This document shows, in pieces, positions 37,901 through 45,782 of a DNA stretch of 64,000 nucleotides. The stretch's first letter is position 1. Each line of letters begins with the position of its first letter. This stretch comes from Leptospiraceae bacterium (GTDB taxonomy: Bacteria; Spirochaetota; Leptospiria; Leptospirales; Leptospiraceae). Location of the stretch: the NCBI GenBank assembly GCA_016708435.1, contig JADJFV010000005.1, forward strand, positions 248,001-312,000, written 5' to 3'. The notes beneath the pieces were generated by a model. The model was not told the DNA's origin and did no database searches. It was given only the letters and a program-made list of their open reading frames with translations. A program made the position numbers and the translations under genes.

Positions 37901-38122
37901 AAACGTGCGGCACTCTTTGAAAAAGCACTCGAAGCGGCAGACCGGCTAAAGCTTCGTTACCCCGACATGCTTAAGAATCTAACTAATCTGGCAGAAATCC
38001 ATTTCTTCTTAAAGGATTATAAAAAATCCCTGGAGATGGTTCGCCGCGCATTAAAACAAGACCCAGAAAACATTCGCGCCCTCTTGACTAAAAAGAAATT
38101 AACAGCTTTGAACGTGAAGTAG
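34982..38122 (+). CDS. Membrane-anchored SpoIIE phosphatase with HAMP and TPR domains
   Basis: The 1,046-residue protein starts with about seven membrane helices (residues 15-265). A large extracytoplasmic region (265-500) follows, then a further helix near 510-535, a HAMP domain (PLDSLMAGVTKVNKGDYHVRI) and a coiled coil. A PP2C/SpoIIE domain lies near 640-880 (EIGGDICVSYN, LNADAMGKSMQG, SGSDGKDD, LTDDLSLLRVEY). C-terminal TPR-like repeats run from 900 onward. It is a transmembrane sensor phosphatase of the kind frequent in Leptospira. Its substrate is unknown. It is divergent from pstS. The start has no clear Shine-Dalgarno site. Confidence 0.82.
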   Translation: MGIYDFLNKIYFNFSTVGSLIPALFFLLTAGFLLRIKNKSKATFHLGIVYLLFGLVPLDYFINFSLYDPVSVYTRWISAVISLPASVHLILFFLYFPEIKKPKAAKPILYAGWVITLCVWGYYVFATIQAPKVYNFSGHYWDFDADPVQEFLGILVFVSVLGFIVTALWRIYNAHGKDVWVLSALLLSAMVVTVIPSVANILSRRGMIERGTFFGYFALLVMLGTFSLIVVYINNKKDKSSFMTKIIGISLVTFFMVLQAVGYFSIRDRESTFDELKAKDVSLILHQISNPEDLRYVKYYSIEKDYFLSNAITTETNFDLTEMKIEMINSFYYDSISKLESSDKTKESDEKVISILDNMPTYLEAYKISILDAQRISKEQNTEFKMGKYSVDLEKKLCVKRKEITNLPENNFKTLLNTYLETKNEIYFQPFKKSMLSYLQRSKSEGKELKNEVLWFISVMRPSLSRFYRTDLKTGEHFVSYFYSDLKYQRMYEVGFKYLSFRNYIHTTSLRYTLVILTVVCLVIFGFRLFLYGALIQPLDSLMAGVTKVNKGDYHVRIPISVSDELGFLGKSFNRMVRSIRGAKSRLLRHAGELEAKVKDRTSELVTTIGEIQELKTHQDGDYFLTSLLIKPLSKNNNKSERVHVEFMISQKKKFQFRSYKEEIGGDICVSYNITLRNRPMSVFLNADAMGKSMQGAGGALVIGAVFQSIIQRTKYSNEMQAEYPEKWLKNTFVELHKVFESFKGSMLVSILMGLVEDDTGFMYYVNAEHPYTILYRDGKADFIEKSSLLRKLGTIDMQSSVFVQTFQMQPGDIILSGSDGKDDVFLGTNPEGGRIINDEETWILKKVEEGKGDLKKIYTSISQSGELTDDLSLLRVEYDSHVMDFVIDLDMEEVDAMLLEAKEFQNRKGHPKAIEILENAYKKSRNHIQLNKTLINLHLHAGNFRRAAKLAESFSENYPNEFDYIYIASFAYKRAALFEKALEAADRLKLRYPDMLKNLTNLAEIHFFLKDYKKSLEMVRRALKQDPENIRALLTKKKLTALNVK

Positions 38123-38145
38123 GACATTGCGGTAATTTCTTGATC

Positions 38146-39098
38146 CTATTGCAGCAAACTCACGTATTCCGCTATTGCATTTTCTAGGCTTGTAAATCCT
38201 TCTGCGTATCCGGCGGTTATCAGCTTGTCGATTTCTGCTTTTGTGTAGTATTGATACTTGGGGCGAAGGCTTTCTGGCATTTCCACATAATTGATATTAG
38301 CCGGTAAGTTCATTGCTTTGAATAAAGCTCGGGCTAAGTCGTTCCAGGTTTCTGCAACACTCGACCAAGATTAAAGAGTCCGTATTTTTTATCTAAGAGT
38401 AAAAAGAGTGTGATTCTAGCAGCGTCCTTTACATAAAGGAAGTCTCGCTTTTGTTCACCGTCCGCATACTCGCTATGATACGACTTGAATAAGTTTAAGG
38501 CTCCTGTGGCTTTGATTTGTTCGTATCCTTTGTGAACTACGCTTCGCATATCAGCTTTATGTGCTTCTCCAAAACCAAATACGTTGAAGTATTTGAGTCC
38601 TGTAATTTTATCAGAAAATCCTTTCTGTCTTGCGTATAGGTCAAACATATGTTTGGAATATCCATACATATTGAGCGGGCGAAGTTGAGAAATATCCATT
38701 CTATCGTCGTAGCCATTAGCCCCATCTCCGTAGGTGGCAGCACTCGATGCATAAATAAAATCTGCTTCATTAAAAAGAGAATATTCGCAGAGAATCTTTG
38801 TGTATTCAAAGTTATTTTGTATCAGATAAGACGCGTTAGTCTCAGTCGTGCTAGAGCAAGCTCCCATATGAATCGTATGAGTGTATTTCTTAAATGGGTT
38901 TCCATTTTGGATGCGATTTAGGAAATCATCTTTTTCGAGGTAGTCTTTGTATTTTAAGCCTAAAAGATTTTTCCATTTCTCAGAACTTCCTAGATGATCT
39001 ACTATGAGTATATCCGTTTCATCCATTTGGTTTAATTCTCTTACAATATTAGAACCAATGAGCCCTGCACCGCCGGTTACGATAAATTTTCTTTTCAT
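38146..39098 (-). pseudogene. hldD: ADP-glycero-manno-heptose 6-epimerase (HldD/RfaD type), one-base frameshift
   Basis: The enzyme epimerises ADP-D-glycero-manno-heptose for lipopolysaccharide core synthesis. Residues 1-245 show the Rossmann motif TGGAGLIGSNIV, the Ser/Thr region ASSAATYGDG and the catalytic YGYSKHMFD. The frame then ends at a stop after NLGRVLQKPGTT. In another frame the expected C-terminus continues (VAETWNDLARALFKAMN .. YYTKAEIDKL) to a stop at 38146. One missing C on the plus strand near 38,360 accounts for the break and would restore GVAETWNDLA. The total length, 953 bp, is one base short of 318 codons. As LPS-core synthesis is usually needed, a consensus error is plausible. 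Confidence 0.85.
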
Positions 39099-39269
39099 AC
39101 TTCCATTGAGGAAAATACTGATTTTGTGTAAATACTAAAAAGAACCTCAAGAATGAAACGATTTTCAAAATTCATTTTCATTGGTTTGTATTTTTAAGTC
39201 TTGCAGGAAATGGAAGGTCTTGAAACGTATTCTAAAGAATCTATTTGCTTCGATGGGAGGAATTGAGAC

Positions 39270-40853
39270 ATGAATGCACAGAAAAGAATCACAATCTCAG
39301 TCATGTTATTATTATTTTTATCTATATCTTTTCTTACGCCGGTCATTTCCGTTTTTCTAAATTATGGAACGAATACAGGAATTTTAAACACAAAGTATTT
39401 TAATCTACTTCTTCCCGCGATTGTCACAACTCTACTCGCGTTCTTTCTAATTTATTTACGACAAAAAGATTCATTCAATTTTACGTCAAGGCATTCAATT
39501 GGATTAATGTTCTTATTCGCATTGTCTATTTTGCTTTTTGCTTCCAATCCTGTATTCAAATATGTAAAATACACAGGATTTATTTCTCTCCTCATTTTAA
39601 TTTCAATTTGGATAGAGCCATTTGTAAATTCTGATCCAATTAAGAATGCATTGAAGTATACAAGCATTAGTCTCACTTATGCTCTGCTTTTTCTTGGAGT
39701 GTTAGAGCCCGGATTTATTTTTACGCAAGTAGGTAAATTAGAAAATCTAAATCCGTTTTATAAGAAGGAAGGCTTTGTTGATTTTTTAGGTTTATTTGAC
39801 AATACTAGAATTTTGGAAGGCGGATACTTGAAACCTGATATTCATTCTAACTATTTAATTGGGGATGGATCGATTGGTAAAATCAATATTAACCACTTAG
39901 GGTTTAGGAGTAAATGGGAATTAGTCACTCCAAAGCCCAAAGACGAATTTAGAGTTTTACTTGCCGGTGATAGTTTTACAGTTGGATATAGAATTGACGA
40001 TCAATTTACGATGGGTGGACTGATTGAATCAGAGCTTGCGGGGGATAATAAGCAGACTGTAAAAACCTATACGGCTGGTTTATTTGAGCAGTATTCAATT
40101 CTCTTATGGCAGAAAAAATATCCAGATCACTTTAATGCGAATACTCTCATCGTTGGTATTTGTCTTGGTAATGATCTCGTTCAAACCTATACCAAATTAA
40201 AATCCATAGAGTTAAATCAGAGTTTTTCGTATCATCCAGTGAATGATCCCTATTACGACCAAGTGATGGGTAAGGAGAATTTGCCGCTCTCTGCTTTGGA
40301 TGCGAATGCAAGTTTTAATTATAATGTATGGAATCCAGCTACTTCGATTCGAAAAGAACTTAGAATTGTTGAATTGATAAAATTATATCAGCCAACGGGA
40401 ATCTGGACAATGCCCCTACCGGGCTCTATACCTGCCTGGGATTCAATGAATGGGTTCGGCGCTTTCCTTAAAAAGTCAGATGTAACTTACAAAGAACTAT
40501 TTCAATACTTTGAGAATACACTCGTTGCGATTGATAAGAATGCAAGTCAGAGTGGAATCAAAGTTCATTTCATTGTATATCCAATGCGTTTCCAACAATC
40601 AGAAGGCGAGTGGAATGCTACAAAGGAATTGTATGGACTAAATACTTCGGGCTTTGATTTAGAAAGTCCCAATCGGGTAATAGCGAATATCTGCTCTAAA
40701 AATAATTTGTCTTGCTTGGATTTGTTACCAGTGTTTAAAGAGAACGGAAAACAGATTTTACATTTTCCATTCGATCAGCATTGGAATAAACAGGGAAACC
40801 TAATTGCAGGTAAAGAGATAGCAAGGTTAATTCGAGAGAATTATTTTAAGTAA
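39270..40853 (+). CDS. Membrane SGNH-hydrolase-like protein
   Basis: The 527-residue protein has five or six N-terminal membrane helices (residues 8-165) and then a soluble domain of SGNH type. Block I is LLAGDSFTVGYR near residue 236, and the terminal catalytic pair is in FPFDQHWNKQGN near 500. Such proteins modify or deacylate envelope glycans or lipids. The Asn/Gly of blocks II and III are less obvious, although VGICLGNDLVQ near 295 could serve. The gene ends 16 bp from the convergent gspJ-like gene. Confidence 0.65.
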   Translation: MNAQKRITISVMLLLFLSISFLTPVISVFLNYGTNTGILNTKYFNLLLPAIVTTLLAFFLIYLRQKDSFNFTSRHSIGLMFLFALSILLFASNPVFKYVKYTGFISLLILISIWIEPFVNSDPIKNALKYTSISLTYALLFLGVLEPGFIFTQVGKLENLNPFYKKEGFVDFLGLFDNTRILEGGYLKPDIHSNYLIGDGSIGKININHLGFRSKWELVTPKPKDEFRVLLAGDSFTVGYRIDDQFTMGGLIESELAGDNKQTVKTYTAGLFEQYSILLWQKKYPDHFNANTLIVGICLGNDLVQTYTKLKSIELNQSFSYHPVNDPYYDQVMGKENLPLSALDANASFNYNVWNPATSIRKELRIVELIKLYQPTGIWTMPLPGSIPAWDSMNGFGAFLKKSDVTYKELFQYFENTLVAIDKNASQSGIKVHFIVYPMRFQQSEGEWNATKELYGLNTSGFDLESPNRVIANICSKNNLSCLDLLPVFKENGKQILHFPFDQHWNKQGNLIAGKEIARLIRENYFK

Positions 40854-40869
40854 CCGCACGCTTCCAATT

Positions 40870-41505
40870 TTACTTAAAAAATACACCGGGGTAGGCGAGG
40901 GTTTCGTATTTAAGCTCTGTATCGCCTACTAATGCAATCAGTTCAATTCTTATTAGCTTGGGAATCTTTTTTAAATCAGCAGAACTCCAATCGTCTTGCC
41001 ATTTGTCTCCCCTCTGAGAATACTTCAATTGAAAACTTCTCACATGAGAAAGAATCATATGCTCTGTTCCTCCATGTCTAGGATCTGCGTCCACCATTTC
41101 GTCTTCTCGTCTCATCAAATAATAGTATTCACAGTCATCGCACATCTGTCTTAGAAAGTAACCGACTTCTCTCACAGAAGGATTTCCAGTTTCTTCTGAA
41201 TTTGTATGGTTAGCGGCAAATACTACACTATCCGCTCTGCCACCCGTAGTGCTTTCTGTTTTTGCTTCGAAGATAAGTCGTTTGTGACCTTGAACATAGA
41301 ATACTTGCGAGAAAGTAGAGCGAAGATTTTCTAAGGCAAAGAATATTTCTTTTCGTGTAGTTCCTCCGCGGGGGTCTGAGTCTCTAGATATTTTTAAGGC
41401 AGCATAATAAGCTCCAAAGATTCCACTGAATATCACACCGAGAATCGCAACCACAATCGAAAGCTCGATTAGTGTCATACCTTTTCGTCTTTTATTTTGT
41501 TTCAT
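40870..41505 (-). CDS. gspJ: Type II secretion pseudopilin, GspJ-like
   Basis: The 211-residue product has a prepilin leader cleaved at GMTLIELSIVVAIL (Gly before Met, Glu at +5) and a hydrophobic helix. It is the third and longest of three pseudopilin genes in a row, and its length and the YAALKISRDSD region suit GspJ, a minor pseudopilin of the pilus tip. It lies 6 bp after the GspI-like gene. Subtype assignment rests on order and size more than on a diagnostic motif. Confidence 0.75.
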   Translation of the reverse strand: MKQNKRRKGMTLIELSIVVAILGVIFSGIFGAYYAALKISRDSDPRGGTTRKEIFFALENLRSTFSQVFYVQGHKRLIFEAKTESTTGGRADSVVFAANHTNSEETGNPSVREVGYFLRQMCDDCEYYYLMRREDEMVDADPRHGGTEHMILSHVRSFQLKYSQRGDKWQDDWSSADLKKIPKLIRIELIALVGDTELKYETLAYPGVFFK

Positions 41506-41511
41506 ATAGTT

Positions 41512-42027
41512 TTAGAAAGTGCTCGATTTTAGAGTCTCAGCGGTATATACCTTTTCGCCGTAACCGGAGGGGAAGAATATGCTTACCTTGATGCGGAAAA
41601 CTTTGATTATCCCACCCGTCTTTGAGCCGGTCGTCTTTCCTCTTTTCTTTAAGAGATCATCCATTTTAGAATTTGCATTTGTGCCGAGTAGATCGTCTGG
41701 ATTCGCTTTTTTTTTCTTTTCTCCCCCCTGCTCGGAGAGTTTTAATAAATCCAGTTCCTCTTCTTTGATTTCTGTTTCGAATCGATATCCTTCGTAACCC
41801 GGTATGTCTCCCTTGGAGCTCGTTGTTTCTAGTTTAGGACTTGCATCTATTTGTGCCATTTTGATCTTTGCTAGGAACACCGCATTCGTAAGAGTAACCG
41901 CTTGTCGCTGTAAAGATAAGCCTTTGCTGATAAGAGAAAATGTAAACACTATCGCACTTGCAGCAATGGCAAGTGCAATGGAAATTTCGATCAAAGTAAA
42001 GCCGCGTCTAATATTATTTATCTTCAT
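41512..42027 (-). CDS. gspI: Type II secretion pseudopilin, GspI-like
   Basis: The 171-residue protein has the leader GFTLIEISIALAIAASAIVF, and the FLAKIKMAQIDA helix fits GspI. Residues 95-140 are rich in Lys, Glu and Asp and look like an inserted flexible loop. The start overlaps the previous gene by 14 bp, implying translational coupling. It would form part of the pseudopilus tip with GspH- and GspJ-like proteins. Confidence 0.75.
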   Translation of the reverse strand: MKINNIRRGFTLIEISIALAIAASAIVFTFSLISKGLSLQRQAVTLTNAVFLAKIKMAQIDASPKLETTSSKGDIPGYEGYRFETEIKEEELDLLKLSEQGGEKKKKANPDDLLGTNANSKMDDLLKKRGKTTGSKTGGIIKVFRIKVSIFFPSGYGEKVYTAETLKSSTF

Positions 42028-42580
42028 CTGGATCCTTGATTCGAAAGGTATTATCTTGACCTGCTCCGGAACTACGATTTACATCTCCGTTCTTCACTAC
42101 AATTTTTCCATTGTATCTGTAAAGCAATACGGATTTAGTAATTGTATTTGCATCTTCACCTAAATGGATATTGTAATCTCCTGCCACTCCATCATGTGTA
42201 AATGGAATCACTAGATGACCGGTTTCATATTTTACTCCGCGAAGATCAGTCACATTCACAACTCGATTGTTAGAGGGAAGAAAAACTTCTAAGACTTTTT
42301 TTTCTTTGAGACCTTCGTCTGATCTAACTAACTTCGATGCAGTGTATTTATTTTTTTCCATATCAATATCAAATAGGACAGTTTGATTAGATATAATCGC
42401 AGTTTGATAGGCGTAATAAAGTCCCGCTTTCATTTTATCGGATGTGTCTTTAGAAGAGGGGCGAATGAGACCAGAAATACTACTCACCATCAAAGCCATT
42501 AGTAGTCCAAGAATGGAAATAACTACAATGATTTCAATCAAGGTCATACCACTTCTGATTTTTCTTTTTGGGATTTTCAT
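42014..42580 (-). CDS. gspH: Type II secretion pseudopilin, GspH-like
   Basis: The 188-residue protein has the prepilin leader GMTLIEIIVVISILGLLMAL with Glu at +5. Its body (AYQTAIISNQTVLFDIDMEKN, then a C-terminal beta sheet) resembles GspH. It heads the pseudopilin trio on the minus strand. Its start overlaps the stop of the small lipoprotein upstream. The major pseudopilin gene and the outer-membrane secretin are not in this window. Confidence 0.75.
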   Translation of the reverse strand: MKIPKRKIRSGMTLIEIIVVISILGLLMALMVSSISGLIRPSSKDTSDKMKAGLYYAYQTAIISNQTVLFDIDMEKNKYTASKLVRSDEGLKEKKVLEVFLPSNNRVVNVTDLRGVKYETGHLVIPFTHDGVAGDYNIHLGEDANTITKSVLLYRYNGKIVVKNGDVNRSSGAGQDNTFRIKDPDEDK

Positions 42581-42873
42581 TATTTATAATTAATTTCTTC
42601 TTTTACAACATCATCCGAGCTTGATTTACAAGCTGCATCATACTGACAAAAACTGCCAATGAAAATATTGGATTCTAAGCTTCCATTGCACTCGGGTCTA
42701 GATTTATTTCCCGAACAAAAAAGGATAAATGCATTTACGCATCTCTTTGCCCCTTCCTTTTGTTTTTTACAATCAGCATCTTCCGTGATATTGCAACTGA
42801 TTAGAAAAGATAGGATTAAAAATAATATTTTACGCGCGATTCGTTTATTCAGTAGGATGAGTAATAATTCCAT
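42580..42873 (-). CDS. Small Cys-rich lipoprotein
   Basis: The 97-residue product has a hydrophobic stretch ending in FLISCNITE, a lipobox-like site, then a mature part with six Cys (DCKKQKEGAKRC, LFCSG, PEC, FCQYDAAC). No domain is recognised. It touches the GspH-like gene, so it is probably transcribed with the pseudopilins. The ATG used lies at the edge of a dispersed repeat and has no Shine-Dalgarno site, so translation may begin at a later non-ATG codon. Confidence 0.5.
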   Translation of the reverse strand: MELLLILLNKRIARKILFLILSFLISCNITEDADCKKQKEGAKRCVNAFILFCSGNKSRPECNGSLESNIFIGSFCQYDAACKSSSDDVVKEEINYK

Positions 42874-42946
42874 CGTATCTTTTATCGGTGTTCCGCTCCA
42901 AGCATTCGCGACCAGCGCCTTCGCATGTTCATCGGTGGTAATCTTT
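42871..42946. repeat. Dispersed intergenic repeat copy
   Basis: Read on the minus strand this gives agattaccaccgatgaaca, then gcgaaggcgctggtcgcgaa, then acaccgataaaagatacgat. The same blocks occur at 15,276-15,428, and parts of them at 22,727 and 45,709. It fills the gap between two minus-strand genes. Confidence 0.65.
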
Positions 42947-42971
42947 TAAAATTCTTTCTGAACGGTGTATA

Positions 42972-43715
42972 TTAAGAATTATCCTTCATGACAATGGACT
43001 TGAGTCTTGCTACTTCTTCGCTGAATATAAGTGGGACAGGAAGAAACCGTTTCTTGGGGATAATACTGAATGCCTGCTCGAAGAATATTACCTCTGCAAT
43101 GTCGGAAAAAGCATAATCTGTGAGTAAGTTACCTGTAATAAATTTAAAGGAATTATTTTGATGTTGGATTCTCGCAACGCCAATACGTTTGAAGTTTTGA
43201 AACATATTTTCACTCCAAGCAGTAGATTTCAAATCTTTGGATTGGAATGGAATTGTCCTAGAATAATCTAAGAATAAAAGTCCGTTTAATTCTATCGTTG
43301 CCGTCTCTTCCTCAACAGGAATGGTTTCCATTCTTTCACGAGTTTCTTGGATTGTATTTAAGCTTTTCGTCTGCACGGTTTCATAAAAAGAAGAAATGGA
43401 ACTTTCTTCCGGAAAGTCTTCTAGAGTAGGCATTTCAAATTTTGTTTCTTCTAGTTTTGGTTTTACAGTAGTCGTCGTTGCCATTCGTCTCTCCTGTCTG
43501 ATCTTACGCTCTAATTCCGTTGAGCCTTTGTATTCCGGATAACGAAAATTAAATAGAATCTTTTTTGTTGCGCGAGGGGAATTCCTTACTACTTGAGCTT
43601 TAGGCGCTTGTTTAGGCATTGGTTTCTTTGAACTCGCGACTAGCTCGGGACCTATGCTCGCGATCACAAAAAACAGCAAACCGATTAATATCATTATTGT
43701 TGCAAGGTAAATCAT
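42972..43715 (-). CDS. Single-pass membrane protein, unknown function
   Basis: The 247-residue product has one N-terminal helix (IMILIGLLFFVIASIGP) and then a polar region of about 130 residues. A C-terminal soluble domain starts near residue 140 (ATIELNGLLFLDYSRTIPF) and looks globular. No motif is recognised. It is divergent from the SurA/PpiD-like gene. The pseudopilin cluster lies downstream on the same strand, with a repeat in between. Confidence 0.6.
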   Translation of the reverse strand: MIYLATIMILIGLLFFVIASIGPELVASSKKPMPKQAPKAQVVRNSPRATKKILFNFRYPEYKGSTELERKIRQERRMATTTTVKPKLEETKFEMPTLEDFPEESSISSFYETVQTKSLNTIQETRERMETIPVEEETATIELNGLLFLDYSRTIPFQSKDLKSTAWSENMFQNFKRIGVARIQHQNNSFKFITGNLLTDYAFSDIAEVIFFEQAFSIIPKKRFLPVPLIFSEEVARLKSIVMKDNS

Positions 43716-43817
43716 TTATATCTTGAATATCCTATTAATTTGGTGAAAAGTAAAGTAGTTTTTATTTCTTTACAAGAATCCTATTTTAAAAAGAGTAATA
43801 AAATAAAGAGAGTTAAG

Positions 43818-45062
43818 ATGATACTTGAAGAAGAACCAGTAAGCATAGCACAGAAAATTTATAGAGTTTTCGCGGGGCTATTTATCGCAGTTTTAGTTGT
43901 GATGTTAATTTTTACTTTTATTCCAGGCGATGCAGAGCAAAGTTTGCTTCGAACCATCACTGGTCAAGACCAGATGACAGCCGGAAAAGTGGGCGATGAA
44001 TCCATTCCTGTGGATTATTTTAAAGCAGCAAGGCTTGAATGCTATTATATGTTTAAGCAACGTTATCCTACCATTGCAGATGATCGCTCTATGCTGGAAA
44101 ATTGTGCTTTCAACCAAGTAAAATCTTTGAAAATAGATAGAGTTCTCGGAACTGCAGCAGGGTATTATGTATCTGATCTTTCTATCAAGGAAGATATTTC
44201 CAATGAAGCAAGACGCATTCATAGTCAATCCGGAACATCTGCTGGCTATGCAAGCGACGAAGTTCGTAGTGTAGACGAAATATACCGTTCCATTTTACTT
44301 TCCGTTCCCATGCATTATAGACAGGATTCCGTGTTATCTTCTGATTTGTATGAGCGTTTTCTTTATACAGATGTAAAAGAAACGGAAGAAGAACAAAAGG
44401 TTCGCTCTGAATTGGAAAATGTTCGCATTTCCTTATCTTACGTATCTTTCTCAGATGAAGAGCTTTCTAAATTAGTGGGAGAAATTCCGGCTGTTACGGA
44501 CGAAGAAATCAAGAAGGAATACGATGCATCGATCGCAAATAAAACAATTCCTATGGGTGCTGATGGAAAGCCTCAAACATTAGAGATAAGAAAAGCTTTC
44601 ATTTTTAACAAAATTCAGACAGAGGCAAAAGAAAAGAAGCTTTCTGAATTAAAAGCTAAGATCCTATCTGTTAAAGGTGCTGAAAATGCAAACTTGGCAG
44701 CGATTGGAACCATTTCAGGATCTAAAATCCAAGAGTTAAGTAAGATATCTCTTTCTAGCTTGAATTCTCCTAATAAAGATGCAAAGACAGAGTTGCCTAA
44801 GTTTTTATCTAGCTCTACCTTTTTGAAAGATATTACAAATATGTCTTTTGGAAAAGGCAAAGTAGGTGGTCCTTATACTGACAAAGATAAAACTTTTTAT
44901 GTTGAATTTAAAGAATTAACAATCGATTCTGGTAATTCAGTTGGGAAGACTGTTGCATTGAACGATAATGGAAGTAACAAGGTAAGAATGTTTTTATACG
45001 AAATCAAACAAAGTCTTAACGGCATATATCCTATTCAAAGAAATGATAAATCGGTAGAGTAA
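43818..45062 (+). CDS. SurA/PpiD-like periplasmic chaperone
   Basis: The preferred start is ATG 43818, with GAGAG a few bases upstream. A TTG at 43740 is in frame but lies only 25 bp from the divergent gene. The roughly 414-residue protein has a single membrane helix (FAGLFIAVLVVMLIFTF). The following region (AGKVGDESIPVDYFKAARLE) resembles the N-terminal SurA/PpiD chaperone domain. Residues 225-330 may be a degenerate peptidyl-prolyl isomerase domain. It is probably anchored in the inner membrane and assists envelope protein folding. cheX starts immediately after its stop. Confidence 0.65.
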   Translation: MILEEEPVSIAQKIYRVFAGLFIAVLVVMLIFTFIPGDAEQSLLRTITGQDQMTAGKVGDESIPVDYFKAARLECYYMFKQRYPTIADDRSMLENCAFNQVKSLKIDRVLGTAAGYYVSDLSIKEDISNEARRIHSQSGTSAGYASDEVRSVDEIYRSILLSVPMHYRQDSVLSSDLYERFLYTDVKETEEEQKVRSELENVRISLSYVSFSDEELSKLVGEIPAVTDEEIKKEYDASIANKTIPMGADGKPQTLEIRKAFIFNKIQTEAKEKKLSELKAKILSVKGAENANLAAIGTISGSKIQELSKISLSSLNSPNKDAKTELPKFLSSSTFLKDITNMSFGKGKVGGPYTDKDKTFYVEFKELTIDSGNSVGKTVALNDNGSNKVRMFLYEIKQSLNGIYPIQRNDKSVE

Positions 45063-45527
45063 ATGGAAATAAGAGCGGAATTTGTTAATCCCTTTATTGA
45101 AGCGGCTTCTTTAGTCTTTAAAGATTCACTCAAAGTTGAATTGATTAGAGGAAAATTAAAGATTAAAGAGAGTCCAGCACCTTCACACGAAGTTGCCATT
45201 GTAATTGGAGTAGTAGGGTCATACAAAGGGGAAGTAGTATACAGTATGAACCTGGATGCCGCTTATAAGATTGCAAAGCAGCTTGTGCCTTCCCTCGATG
45301 ATGAAAGCGTGAAAGATGAATACAAGGACATTATTGGTGAGATTGGGAACATGACTACTGGTAACGCTCTTAGGATTTTTGCCACCAGTGGTCAGTTCAT
45401 TGATATTACTACACCTAATGTCATTGAAACGAATGATTCGTCTATTAAATTTATGAAAGCAACTACTTTGTCTCTAAATCTATATTCTAGATTTGGACAA
45501 ATCGAAATCAATATAGCTATTCTTTAA
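45063..45527 (+). CDS. cheX: CheX-like CheY-P phosphatase
   Basis: The 154-residue protein matches the CheC/CheX family in the lone active helix DIIGEIGNMTTGNA (ExxN), which provides the Glu and Asn that dephosphorylate CheY-P. A single such helix and no receptor-binding extension fit CheX. The gene begins directly after the chaperone stop, so they are cotranscribed. Spirochaete chemotaxis commonly uses CheX. Confidence 0.82.
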   Translation: MEIRAEFVNPFIEAASLVFKDSLKVELIRGKLKIKESPAPSHEVAIVIGVVGSYKGEVVYSMNLDAAYKIAKQLVPSLDDESVKDEYKDIIGEIGNMTTGNALRIFATSGQFIDITTPNVIETNDSSIKFMKATTLSLNLYSRFGQIEINIAIL

Positions 45528-45782
45528 TTAACACAGAGCGTCAGGTAATGGTGGGGTATGTTGATTTCTCCAGTCATTTCGAACACCACTTGACGGCTGG
45601 ATTTGCTGCATAGGAAATATGCGGTGTGAGAAATCTATTTAGCAATATAACAATAATGCGAGAAGGCCGCTAGAGCCTACGTTTCATCGAGGAAGGCAAG
45701 ATAGACATGGCGAAGGCGCTGGTTCGCGATTAAGCGAAGGGTGGATGATAAAGCCGTTCGGGGTGACAGTAAAACAAAATTC
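45528..45782. repeat. Repeat-rich convergent intergenic region
   Basis: This 255-bp gap between convergent genes contains ccagtcatttcgaac near 45,570, which also occurs in inverse form in the element at 59,196-59,443. It also holds a copy of gcgaaggcgctggttcgcga at 45,709-45,743 shared with the repeats near 15,400 and 42,900. No gene is seen. It is probably a composite of dispersed repeats acting as a boundary. Confidence 0.55.

Noticed and set aside
43740..43817. An extended N-terminus of the SurA/PpiD-like protein from a TTG codon
   Set aside because: The extension is polar, lies against a divergent promoter, and a better ATG with a purine-rich site is at 43,818.
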